A stretch of DNA of 35,156 nucleotides from DASWRT01 sp036403035 (GTDB lineage Bacteria > Pseudomonadota > Alphaproteobacteria > ATCC43930 > CGMCC-115725), in NCBI GenBank assembly GCA_036403035.1, contig DASWRT010000427.1:1-35156 (forward strand). The letters run 5' to 3'. Shown one piece after another: positions 1 through 6,844 of the stretch. The stretch's first letter is position 1, and every line of letters starts with the position of its first letter. The position numbers were made by a program, and so were the translations under genes. The notes beneath the pieces were generated by a model. That model saw nothing but the letters and a program-made list of their open reading frames with translations, made no database searches and was not told where the DNA came from.

Positions 1-189
1 TTGGCTTGGCTTAAATCGATATCCATGGCGCTGGCCCTCTCTATTCGGTTGCTCGTCCTTCTCTCTGCATTTTTATTGCCCGTGGATGACCTCTAGGCCT
101 TCTTCAATGTGATCGGCACGACGCTTGAGTTGTCGGCCCTACGCGGTCCGCGATACGCCGGACTGCCGATGGTTCCGCTTCACGGATGA
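1..189 (+). other. Possible relic of a membrane-protein gene
   Basis: Read from base 1, one frame is open to the TGA at about 187-189 apart from a single in-frame TAG at 94-96. The translation before the TAG is a hydrophobic stretch (LLVLLSAFLLPVDDL). After it comes AFFNVIGTTLELSALRGPRY, which reads like real protein rather than GC-rich noise. I do not recognise the family. It could be the 3' end of a gene that begins outside the window and carries a nonsense mutation, or chance. No ribosome binding site was found. Confidence 0.2.
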
Positions 190-201
190 CGCCGATGTTT
201 G

Positions 202-247
202 CTCGCTTGCCACGTCGTGGCTTTCTCGCTTGCCGCGTCGTGGCGGG
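202..247. repeat. 23-bp imperfect tandem duplication
   Basis: Two adjacent 23-bp units start at 202 and 225. Both begin CTCGCTTGCC and continue with CGTCGTGGC. They differ at one internal base and at the last three bases. The duplication ends just before the stop codon of the dioxygenase gene, so it lies in its 3' flank. Confidence 0.6.
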
Positions 248-248
248 G

Positions 249-1325
249 TTACTCCGCAGCCGCGGCGGCGGCGGCACGCGACGGCTGACCGGTCGCCGTG
301 GCCGTCTCGTTGCGGATCAGCCCGGCGAGCACGCGCCGTACCCCGCGGAAGCTGCGGCGGCCGTGCATCGCGAGTACGTTGTCGAGCAGCAGCACATCGC
401 TGGGGCGCCATGCCACCGGAATCTCGGACCGCTGGTGGACATCCCAAATATGCTCGGCGTCCTCAGCCGACACCTGGGTTCCGTCGCCATGGAACACGCC
501 GTCGACCATCTCCGGATGCTCCGCGAGCAATCTCCGCAGGACGGCGAGCTGCTCGTTCCGTTCGTCGCGCTCCGCCCACCGGATTGTGCCTTCGGGGGCG
601 AAGACGTGCGTCTGGTTGAACCATACCCTTTCGGCGGTTCGAGGATGCGTCTTGCTCGCCGGCAGGATCTCCTGCCAGAGCTGCACCGAATTGTCGGGCA
701 GCCACGAGACCTCCCAGCCTTTCTCGCTGGCGATCCGGCCGACCTCGTCGCGATCGGTCGTCGCGAACACCTCGGTCCATGGCTTCTGGACGCCCGGCTT
801 CAGATGGACGCTCTCAAGCGTCGGCAGAGTGCGGCGCAGCCGGACCCCCTTTGCGTCGAAGCGCGTCCGGACGTCCGGGGAGATGCGGGAGGTGACGACT
901 CTGGCATCGGCAATGGTCGTTTCGCCGCCCTCATCCGGTGCCGTCTCGCAGAAGAACGCCACCCCGTCCGGCGCACTGGCGGTGTAGGACATTTCCTGGT
1001 GCATCGGGATCGAGTAGTTGCTCGGCATGTCCGTCGCCGTGAGGATCTGGCCATGTACCGTTTGGCGGGGCGACGTTCCGCCGACGTAATCCAGCAGCCT
1101 CGACGCGAGAACATCCAGGACGGCAGCAAAGCGGGGAGCCGAATCAAGAGCGTCGAAGCCGCGCAACAGAAGGGCGCCATGCCGGTCGAGGAGCGTGCCG
1201 ATTTCGGCCTTGTGCTCGCGCAAGCAGGCGACGATGTCGTCGATGCCCGCATCCCTGCCGCGGACGACCTGCAAGACGAGCGGAAGTTGCCGTCCGTCGA
1301 TGAATCTCTGCTCTAACTCGATCAA
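249..1325 (-). CDS. TauD/TfdA-family Fe(II)/2-oxoglutarate dioxygenase
   Basis: This is probably a cytoplasmic oxygenase that couples 2-oxoglutarate decarboxylation to hydroxylation of a small substrate. With the start chosen here the protein has 358 residues, normal for the TauD/clavaminate-synthase-like group. The facial-triad pair HxE is His109 and Glu111 (MHQEMSY). The distal His is at about 321 (AMHGRRSF), followed by the 2-oxoglutarate-binding Arg at about 330. I chose the TTG at 1323-1325 because GGGGAGGG lies about 6 bases upstream of it. The frame stays open to 1535, with an ATG at 1443-1445, but that extension (RKFDPRKFDPRKK) does not look like dioxygenase sequence and runs into AT-rich DNA. 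The C-terminus is an alanine run. The substrate is unknown. It stands alone, so a link to the catabolic region is only possible. Confidence 0.85.
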   Translation of the reverse strand: MIELEQRFIDGRQLPLVLQVVRGRDAGIDDIVACLREHKAEIGTLLDRHGALLLRGFDALDSAPRFAAVLDVLASRLLDYVGGTSPRQTVHGQILTATDMPSNYSIPMHQEMSYTASAPDGVAFFCETAPDEGGETTIADARVVTSRISPDVRTRFDAKGVRLRRTLPTLESVHLKPGVQKPWTEVFATTDRDEVGRIASEKGWEVSWLPDNSVQLWQEILPASKTHPRTAERVWFNQTHVFAPEGTIRWAERDERNEQLAVLRRLLAEHPEMVDGVFHGDGTQVSAEDAEHIWDVHQRSEIPVAWRPSDVLLLDNVLAMHGRRSFRGVRRVLAGLIRNETATATGQPSRAAAAAAAE

Positions 1326-1370
1326 TTCACCCTCCCCGTGGGCTCTTATTCCGCACAGAACCTCATCCTT

Positions 1371-1400
1371 CTTCCTAGGATCGAACTTCCTAGGATCGAA
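1371..1400. repeat. Perfect 15-bp tandem repeat, two copies
   Basis: CTTCCTAGGATCGAA occurs twice head to tail at 1371-1385 and 1386-1400. Each unit contains the palindrome CCTAGG. If the TTG start at 1325 is right, the repeat lies in the leader of the dioxygenase gene. If a longer start is used, it encodes a duplicated FDPRK. Confidence 0.85.
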
Positions 1401-1448
1401 TTTGACCAATTGAGATCGTCCAGTCTGATGCGGCCTCTGCCGCATATG

Positions 1449-1561
1449 ACCAGAATGGCTAATATATCGTTCTAAAATTAACCAGAATACCGATTGGTAG
1501 CCCCGAACCGCATCATGGCCTTTCGTTGCTGTCACACTTTAAAGTTACACCAGAACGGCTA
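1449..1561. repeat. Direct repeats ACCAGAAYGGCTA upstream of the dioxygenase gene
   Basis: ACCAGAATGGCTA at 1449-1461 recurs as ACCAGAACGGCTA at 1549-1561, exactly 100 bp away. A shorter copy (ACCAGAATACC) starts at 1481. The surrounding DNA is AT-rich (for example AATATATCG at 1461). These could be binding sites for a regulator of the leftward dioxygenase gene. No regulator gene lies next to it. Confidence 0.5.
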
Positions 1562-1863
1562 CCGACGGATTATTTTTTACACTCTTTAAGAGCAAGGAGC
1601 TACGGTAACCGCCAATTCGAACGAGCAGGAATGCATCGCTGTCGGCTCAAGTGCTGAAAAAAGCTTACCTGACACCCCGATATATAGCAACATAGCTGGT
1701 GCAAGCAAGGTAGTGGAGGAAATTATTTTTTATAATATAATTTCGCGCAAACCGCCGCGCACATTCGCCGATTACGTCCTCAACGCCCGATTTATAACAT
1801 TTTCAGAGCGCGTATATTCAAGTTCATTTGCAAGTCATTTGTTATTTGTCTGTTTTTGCGCGT
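1562..1863. other. AT-rich intergenic region, no gene seen
   Basis: About 300 bp lie between the 5' side of the dioxygenase gene and the 3' end of the permease gene. The region is markedly more AT-rich than the rest of the window (for example AATTATTTTTTATAATATAA near 1720-1740). No coding frame with family resemblance was found on either strand. It may hold promoter elements for the leftward dioxygenase or be a remnant of inserted DNA. Confidence 0.5.
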
Positions 1864-2847
1864 TTATGGCAGAAGCAGGTCGATCGAAATAAGAAGAATA
1901 GAGATGGTGGCGATCGATATGACAGTCGAAACCAGGGTCATCGCTGACGTTTCCCCTGCATACGCATCAAAGCGCTGCGCGACTACGAAACAGGTTGATG
2001 CCGGCGGCAATGCGGCAAGGAGAAGCGTGGTGCGCGCCCACACGGGATCCATGGGGAAGAAGGCGACGATCAAAAACCAAGCGACGGCCGGGTGCACGAT
2101 CAACTTGATCACGGTCAGCACGCTGATCTCTGTGGTGTTTTGTTGTACGGATTGACCGAAAGTGAACAGGCCCATAGCGAAAAGCGAAACCGGGACCGCA
2201 GCGGCGCCGACGAGATCGCAGAACCGCTGGATGGCCATCGGCAGCGGAACGTCCGCGAATGCCAGCACCGCTCCGGCGAATACCGCAACCATCAGCGGGT
2301 TCTTAAGGAGCGACAGACCAATCTCGCGGACAATGGCAGTGATGGCGGCTGCGGTACCGACGACGGCGCCGCCGCCGTCGTGACGTCGGCTTAGAAGCTT
2401 GTAATCAAGCTCGATAAGCATGACCGTCACGCTGATTGTGACAACGACGATCGCCGTGGAGAGGATTGCTTGCAGCGCGGCCTCCTTGCCGAACGCCGCT
2501 ACCGCCAGCGGTACGCCCATGAACGCGGTGCTCGCGCATGTTCCGTCCATGCAGCGAACTGCCGTTCTGGCTAGCCGGTCACGGAAAAGCAAAGCACTGA
2601 CGACGGCGGTTATCACAAAGGTGATCGCCAGGCTGCCGGTCCATGCGAACAGAAACGGCCAATAGAGAATTTTCTGCGGCGGCGTGCGGGCAACGACGAC
2701 GAAGAGCAGCGCCGGGAACGCAAGAAAGTAGACAAAGCGATTGAAAGGCTCAGCGAATTGGCGGCCGAGCACACCGTTACGCGCGAAAAGGTAGCCGCAG
2801 AGGATGAGGCCGAATACCGGGAACGTCGTGCTTGCGATGGCGAACAT
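1864..2847 (-). CDS. AEC (auxin efflux carrier) family permease
   Basis: The product is a 327-residue inner-membrane protein with about ten hydrophobic segments spread over its whole length. It begins MFAIASTTFPVFGLILCGYL and ends in a hydrophobic helix (SIATISILLISIDLLLP). The N-terminal FPVFGLILCGYLFARNG and the PPASTCFVVAQRF segment near residue 280 are typical of bacterial AEC proteins, which export small organic anions such as malonate. The ATG at 2845-2847 has AGGAG seven bases upstream. The open frame continues further 5' but there it overlaps the decayed glcF and is not protein-like. The substrate is not known. In rhizobia such permeases often accompany organic-acid genes, which would fit the neighbouring glycolate oxidase relic. 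Confidence 0.87.
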   Translation of the reverse strand: MFAIASTTFPVFGLILCGYLFARNGVLGRQFAEPFNRFVYFLAFPALLFVVVARTPPQKILYWPFLFAWTGSLAITFVITAVVSALLFRDRLARTAVRCMDGTCASTAFMGVPLAVAAFGKEAALQAILSTAIVVVTISVTVMLIELDYKLLSRRHDGGGAVVGTAAAITAIVREIGLSLLKNPLMVAVFAGAVLAFADVPLPMAIQRFCDLVGAAAVPVSLFAMGLFTFGQSVQQNTTEISVLTVIKLIVHPAVAWFLIVAFFPMDPVWARTTLLLAALPPASTCFVVAQRFDAYAGETSAMTLVSTVISIATISILLISIDLLLP

Positions 2848-2872
2848 AGTGTCTCCTGCTCGGTATGGGCCT

Positions 2873-3710
2873 TTAAAATCGCGTTTCTGCAGGCACCGGT
2901 CCGCCGGTCGCCCGGTCGAGGAGCTGCACGGTGTGGACGACCGGGAGCGCTGCCTTGGCGGCAATCTGGACGACGCGGCAGGTATTGCCATTCGCGACGA
3001 TCTCCGGCTTGATCTGCCTCGATATTCGCGACATCGCGCTCCTGGAGCCGCTCTGCGGTCTCGGTTGCACGGAATGTAGGCGCCGGCCGAGCCGCATCAG
3101 AGATGCGCCTCCGGTTCGTCGCCGACGGGGCAGCAGGCGTCCTCGGCGACGACCTTGCAGCCGTGCCGGACCGGCAGCCGAACGGTCGCCTCGTTGATCT
3201 CCGGCGCCAGCACCTGCTGCGCGCAGCCGGTCATCAGCGTCACCCGCGTCCGCCGCGGTCCGCCCTCGGCCGGGAAACGTGCGGCTTGTCGACCGGAGAC
3301 GGACCGGCCGGTGAAGCCGAGCCGCGGCAGCGCCGTGCCGAGCAGCCGCCGCATCGCGCGCTCCTGGGCCGGGCGCTTGTAGTGCGTCTCGATGTAGTGC
3401 CGGCCGTGGTCGACGAGGTGCATGTAGTGCACGCCCGACGGACAGGTCGGCATGCAGGAGAGGCAGCGGTCGACGTGCCGCGCCACCTCCTCGGGCGCGC
3501 CCTGGTCGCGCTCCAGCATCTCCTTCATCAGGTAGACGCGGCCGCGCGGGCTGTCCAATTCGCCGCCCAGCGGCACGTAGGTCGGGTAGGTCGCCGTGCA
3601 GAACCCGCAATGGACGCAGTTGCGCAGGATCTTCCCGGACTCCTGGATGTCGGGGTCCGCGAGCTGCGCGAGGGTGAATTCGTCCTCATCGGAAAAGCGG
3701 GGCGATCGTA
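2873..3710 (-). pseudogene. glcF: Decayed glcF (glycolate oxidase iron-sulfur subunit)
   Basis: GlcF normally has over 400 residues and two 4Fe-4S motifs. Here the N-terminal region (FTLAQLADPDIQESGKILRN) is recognisable but has no start codon in frame. The first cluster reads CVHCGFCTATYP, so its fourth Cys is Tyr (TGC to TAC). The second reads CLSCMPTCPSG and has lost about three codons including a Cys. GRVYLMKEMLE and TGCAQQVLAPEINEAT are intact. A large internal deletion follows within the CCPVGDEPEAHL stretch. The next Cys codon, before CGSAGAY, has become TGA at 3097-3099, and the remaining C-terminus (TAERLQERDVANIEA, then PEIVANGNTC and VVHTVQLLDRATGGP) is spread over other frames. 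The gene cannot make a working subunit. It lies downstream of a glcD remnant. Confidence 0.88.
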
Positions 3711-3797
3711 TCAGGCGCCGCGGTAGACGTGACGCAGCGACGCGACGATCTCGTCACGCCGCGGCAGGACGCCTGCGTCCGGCGGCTGATCTTCATC
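3711..3797 (-). pseudogene. glcD: N-terminal remnant of glcD (glycolate oxidase FAD subunit)
   Basis: In one leftward frame the sequence reads DEDQPPDAGVLPRRDEIVAS and continues LRHVYRGA, then TGA at 3711-3713. This resembles the first 30 residues of GlcD (PDAxVLxRRDxIVAxLR). A strong GGGGAGGAGG ribosome binding site precedes an ATG at 3794-3796, but that ATG is one base out of frame with the remnant. The rest of glcD and all of glcE are missing, and the glcF N-terminus follows at once. I infer a deletion that joined the start of glcD to the start of glcF. Confidence 0.6.
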
Positions 3798-4060
3798 GCG
3801 CCCTCCTCCCCTCGTTTTCCGGTGCGCCTGTTAAGGCCGGTCTGACCAGGGCTGCCTACGTCCAGTGTATGGGCGCGTATAGGAGCCGATGGGAAAGAGG
3901 AGATCAAGGCAGTTTGGTGCACGGAGCCGTTGACCGCGCCGCCATCTACACTATCCAATGAAGGCTGCGGGCTACGCAGAGCCCGTCAATAAACGCCCGG
4001 CGGCATGTCGCGCAAGGCTGGCGCCGCCGGCCGTTCCCTGTCGCGGCTCGCCTTCGTCGT
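3798..4060. other. Intergenic region, no gene seen
   Basis: The stretch lies between the ribosome binding site of the glcD remnant and the 3' end of the ABC membrane-domain gene. Short open frames exist but none resembles a protein, and no ABC ATPase remnant is visible next to 4061. The old glc promoter probably lies here. I could not place it. Confidence 0.4.
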
Positions 4061-5176
4061 CTACCCCTCCGCTTGGCTGGAATCTGCTGACGGGCCGGCT
4101 GTCCGCGAGGTGCCTCCCGCGTCGATCCACTCGCCGATCGTGTGATACTCGACACGCGTCATCGAGACGAGCTGATAGAAGCCGAAGAGTTCGCGCGCCG
4201 GCTCGGCCAGCCGCTCGAAGCCGGAGACGAATGCGACGATGATGCCGAGCGAGGTCTGCCCGACGATGACGAGATAGCCGCCGAACATGAGCACCGTCAG
4301 CGGACCGAGGTGCGAGAAGACGTTGACGAGTACCTTCCCAACATATTGCCAGCGAAAAAGCCGTACCCGCGTGTCGCGGATGCCGACCGCTCCGGCGTCG
4401 AACGCCGCCTCGGCGCGCGTGAAGCGCGGCGGCCGTCCCGTTCCGCTTTCGGCGATCGTGGTCGCCTCGGCCACCGCGTCCCCCATCCGGCGCATCAGCT
4501 TCACCCGCCGGCGAGTCAGCCGGTTCACCCGACGCTGCACCCACGGGAGGAGCAGGATTTGCGGCGAGAAGAGAGCGAGGCTGACGGCCGCCAGCAACGG
4601 GTTCACCACGAGCATGTAGCCGAGCAGGCCGATGAAGGTGCCAGCCTGGACCAGCGGCTCGGCCAGCGCCTCGCCGACGAAGGAACCGACATCGTCCATC
4701 TCCGGCCCGATCACCGAAACGGCGCGGCCGCCGCGCGACAGCCGCGCATTCTCGGCGCGCTCGGGGTCGGGCGGCACCGCCGCCGTCGCGATTTGAAAGA
4801 GACGCCGCCGTGCGTGCAGCGTCACGTCCTCGCTCACGGCCCCGGCATAGACGCGTAGAGCGTACTTGATCGCACCCTGGCTAAGCGTTGCCGCCATGAA
4901 GGCGGTGCCCAGCCAAGTCAGAAGCATGAGGTCGCGACCGCCGATCGCCTCGTTGACGATCCGCCGCTGGAGTTCGAGCGGCACCGTTTCCAGCGCGGCG
5001 ACGAGGCAGGCGAGGGTGCAGATCAGCACCTGCTGCGGCCCCGACATCTTGCCGATATAGGAGAAGATGCCGCGCGGCGGCCTGCCGGGCGGCAGGTCGG
5101 GGCGCCCGGCCCGGGTGAGCGGCCAAGCGCGCGGCGCGTGTCGCCGGGCGGGCGAAGGCTGATCGGCGGTGCTCAT
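4061..5176 (-). CDS. ABC exporter-type membrane domain lacking an ATPase domain
   Basis: The 371-residue protein matches the six-helix membrane domain of type IV (exporter) ABC half-transporters. Hydrophobic segments lie near residues 48-70, 80-105, 165-205 and 270-315, with cytoplasmic coupling-helix-like sequence between them. It ends at about the point (YHTIGEWIDAGG) where the nucleotide-binding domain normally begins. No Walker A, signature or Walker B motif is present in it or just downstream. The ATG at 5174-5176 follows no strong ribosome binding site; a TTG two codons upstream is the alternative. It is the last gene in the leftward direction after the phosphoribosyltransferase, with a 234-bp gap. 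It could partner an ATPase encoded elsewhere or be a truncated gene that kept its frame. Confidence 0.75.
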   Translation of the reverse strand: MSTADQPSPARRHAPRAWPLTRAGRPDLPPGRPPRGIFSYIGKMSGPQQVLICTLACLVAALETVPLELQRRIVNEAIGGRDLMLLTWLGTAFMAATLSQGAIKYALRVYAGAVSEDVTLHARRRLFQIATAAVPPDPERAENARLSRGGRAVSVIGPEMDDVGSFVGEALAEPLVQAGTFIGLLGYMLVVNPLLAAVSLALFSPQILLLPWVQRRVNRLTRRRVKLMRRMGDAVAEATTIAESGTGRPPRFTRAEAAFDAGAVGIRDTRVRLFRWQYVGKVLVNVFSHLGPLTVLMFGGYLVIVGQTSLGIIVAFVSGFERLAEPARELFGFYQLVSMTRVEYHTIGEWIDAGGTSRTAGPSADSSQAEG

Positions 5177-5410
5177 CGGCAAGATAACACCCGCCGTCGC
5201 AGAACGGTGACATTCGCTCGATCACAGGCCCGGGATCGCTCGCCGGAACCGGCGCCCCGGCAAGGGCCAGCGACGCCGCGCCGGTTATGGGCGGCCGCTG
5301 CCGTGCCAACTCACAACAGACGAGAGGCGGGGCGGGGTAGAGACAACGCGACTCGCGTCAAATCCTGCTTCGTCGATATCATTCGTCCGGCGTGTGGCGC
5401 GCCGGGCCTT

Positions 5411-6151
5411 TCACGGAAGCTGAGGTTCGGATCCGGGCAATACGTGCCAGCCATCCTCGGCGATGTGGAACAGAGGGCTCCCGAAAACGCCTCGGACGCG
5501 ATCAACCAGCGCCGCATCGGCTTCTGCGATCGGGGTGATCCACCGGTTGGACTGCTTCAACGCGACGACCATCCCGGCCGGCGTGGCGCCGAGCGACGCC
5601 AAGAGGCGAAGGGCCGCGGTTGCCGTCGAGCCGGTGGAGATCGCGTCGTCGACAACCACGATGCGGCGGCCCGCCACAAGGTCGAGCAGGTTCGGATCGA
5701 GGTAGAGGCGCTTCCCCGGCGTCGGGCTGGTGATCGAACTCACCGGCTGCGAGAGCGCCTCGTCGAACCAGAACTTCCGCGAGTAGCTGAGGGGGACATA
5801 CCGGCGGTGACCGACGCTCCGCGCGACGAGCGGCGCGAAGACCAGTCCGAGCGTCGGAAGCCCGACGATGAATTCGGGCTCCATGGCGGCCGCGAGAGCG
5901 GCGATGTGACCGGCCAGGATATCTATGACGTCAAACGACGCTTCCGTCGCGATCAGCGACGCCACCGCATGCCGACCGTCCGGCAGCGTCCGCAACGGCA
6001 GCCATAACAAGCGTCCGTCCGGCAGGCGAGCGGGATAGCGGTAGCGAAAGGGTCCGATATCCGAACGCGCCTCCGGCAGGCCGGCGATGCCGCCGGCCTG
6101 CTCCTCCACCGTCTGCCAGTACTCCGTCGTCGGCTCGGTGAACGGACCCAT
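5411..6151 (-). CDS. Type I phosphoribosyltransferase
   Basis: The 246-residue product has the PRPP-binding signature VVVDDAISTGST at residues 165-176, typical of type I phosphoribosyltransferases such as adenine, orotate and xanthine enzymes. A preceding core segment (EFIVGLPTLGLVFAPLVA, 93-110) forms the Rossmann-like start. The first 60 residues are an extension of unknown role. The ATG at 6149-6151 overlaps the stop of the DUF1989 gene as TGATG, so the two are translationally coupled. The acceptor base cannot be told from the sequence. The gene sits in an operon with an amidohydrolase and opposite a molybdenum hydroxylase, so it may act on a purine, pyrimidine or related heterocycle met in the pathway, either salvaging or trapping it as a nucleotide. 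Confidence 0.85.
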   Translation of the reverse strand: MGPFTEPTTEYWQTVEEQAGGIAGLPEARSDIGPFRYRYPARLPDGRLLWLPLRTLPDGRHAVASLIATEASFDVIDILAGHIAALAAAMEPEFIVGLPTLGLVFAPLVARSVGHRRYVPLSYSRKFWFDEALSQPVSSITSPTPGKRLYLDPNLLDLVAGRRIVVVDDAISTGSTATAALRLLASLGATPAGMVVALKQSNRWITPIAEADAALVDRVRGVFGSPLFHIAEDGWHVLPGSEPQLP

Positions 6152-6810
6152 CAGAGGGACGGGCGACTGATGATCACCTCGATCGGGGTAGGCGCGAACC
6201 CGCTGCACGGGTTGTGTTCCTGCGGACAGTTCGAGATGACGACGATGACCGGCATCTCGGCGACGAGGTCGACATGGTCGCCCGGCTTGGAAATACCGTC
6301 GGCGATCGCGACGCTGCCGTCCGCTTCGACCGGCACGTTCATGAAGAAGTTGACGTTGAGCACGATGTCGCAGGGGCCGAGACCCCATTTCGCCAGCTCG
6401 CTGATGAAGTTCGCCCGGCAGCTCGGCGTGTTCTCGACGCCGTAGCGCACGCGGTTGATTTCGGCGCTGCAGCAGCCGGCGAGCGTGTCGTGACGCCCGC
6501 ACGTGTCGTCCTCGATGCGCATCAGCACGCGAGCCCGCTCGGAATACAGCTTGCTCCCTGTGCCGATGTAGATCGACTTGTTGAGCTTCAGCGTGTTGGC
6601 GGCGTTGTAGCGGTCGGCCGGAAGCTCTGCGCTGAAGCAGAGGAAATCGACGGCTTGGCTGCCTTCCAGATCGACGATCCGCAGCCGGTCGCCGGCTTCG
6701 AGTCGCGCCGACCAAGGGGCGCGCGCCGGCACGATCTCGCGCCGGATGATTTCGGCGGCGGCGGGAGCGGTTACGGCGACCGCGGCCGGCGGCGGAGCAT
6801 GGTCGTGCAT
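6151..6810 (-). CDS. DUF1989 (urea-carboxylase-associated) protein, copy 1
   Basis: This 219-residue protein belongs to DUF1989, the family of urea-carboxylase-associated proteins. Some members are subunits of carboxyguanidine deiminase (CgdA/CgdB) in guanidine use. Family motifs are seen at LRIVDLEGSQAVDF (43-56), CGRHDT (104-109), the Cys pair at 113-114, NVNFFMNVPV (152-161) and NCPQEHNPC (194-202). The Cys and His residues are the likely metal ligands. The start is the ATG at 6808-6810, preceded by AGAGAG. The frame stays open upstream, but that part encodes Arg/Pro-rich sequence. It lies 34 bp after the amidohydrolase gene and overlaps the phosphoribosyltransferase gene. No urea or guanidine carboxylase gene is nearby, so the substrate is open. 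A second copy lies at 18037-18660. Confidence 0.88.
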   Translation of the reverse strand: MHDHAPPPAAVAVTAPAAAEIIRREIVPARAPWSARLEAGDRLRIVDLEGSQAVDFLCFSAELPADRYNAANTLKLNKSIYIGTGSKLYSERARVLMRIEDDTCGRHDTLAGCCSAEINRVRYGVENTPSCRANFISELAKWGLGPCDIVLNVNFFMNVPVEADGSVAIADGISKPGDHVDLVAEMPVIVVISNCPQEHNPCSGFAPTPIEVIISRPSL

Positions 6811-6844
6811 CGGTGATCTCTCTTGCTGATCGTCGGTCGGTTGG

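Noticed and set aside
2848..2991. Longer start for the AEC permease, 48 codons upstream
   Set aside because: The extension is Arg/Ser/Pro-rich, overlaps the glcF remnant, and the internal ATG at 2847 has a strong AGGAG site.
5177..5410. A TGGCCCTTGC sequence upstream of the ABC membrane-domain gene considered as a sigma-54 promoter
   Set aside because: The distance between GG and GC is five bases, and sigma-54 needs ten.
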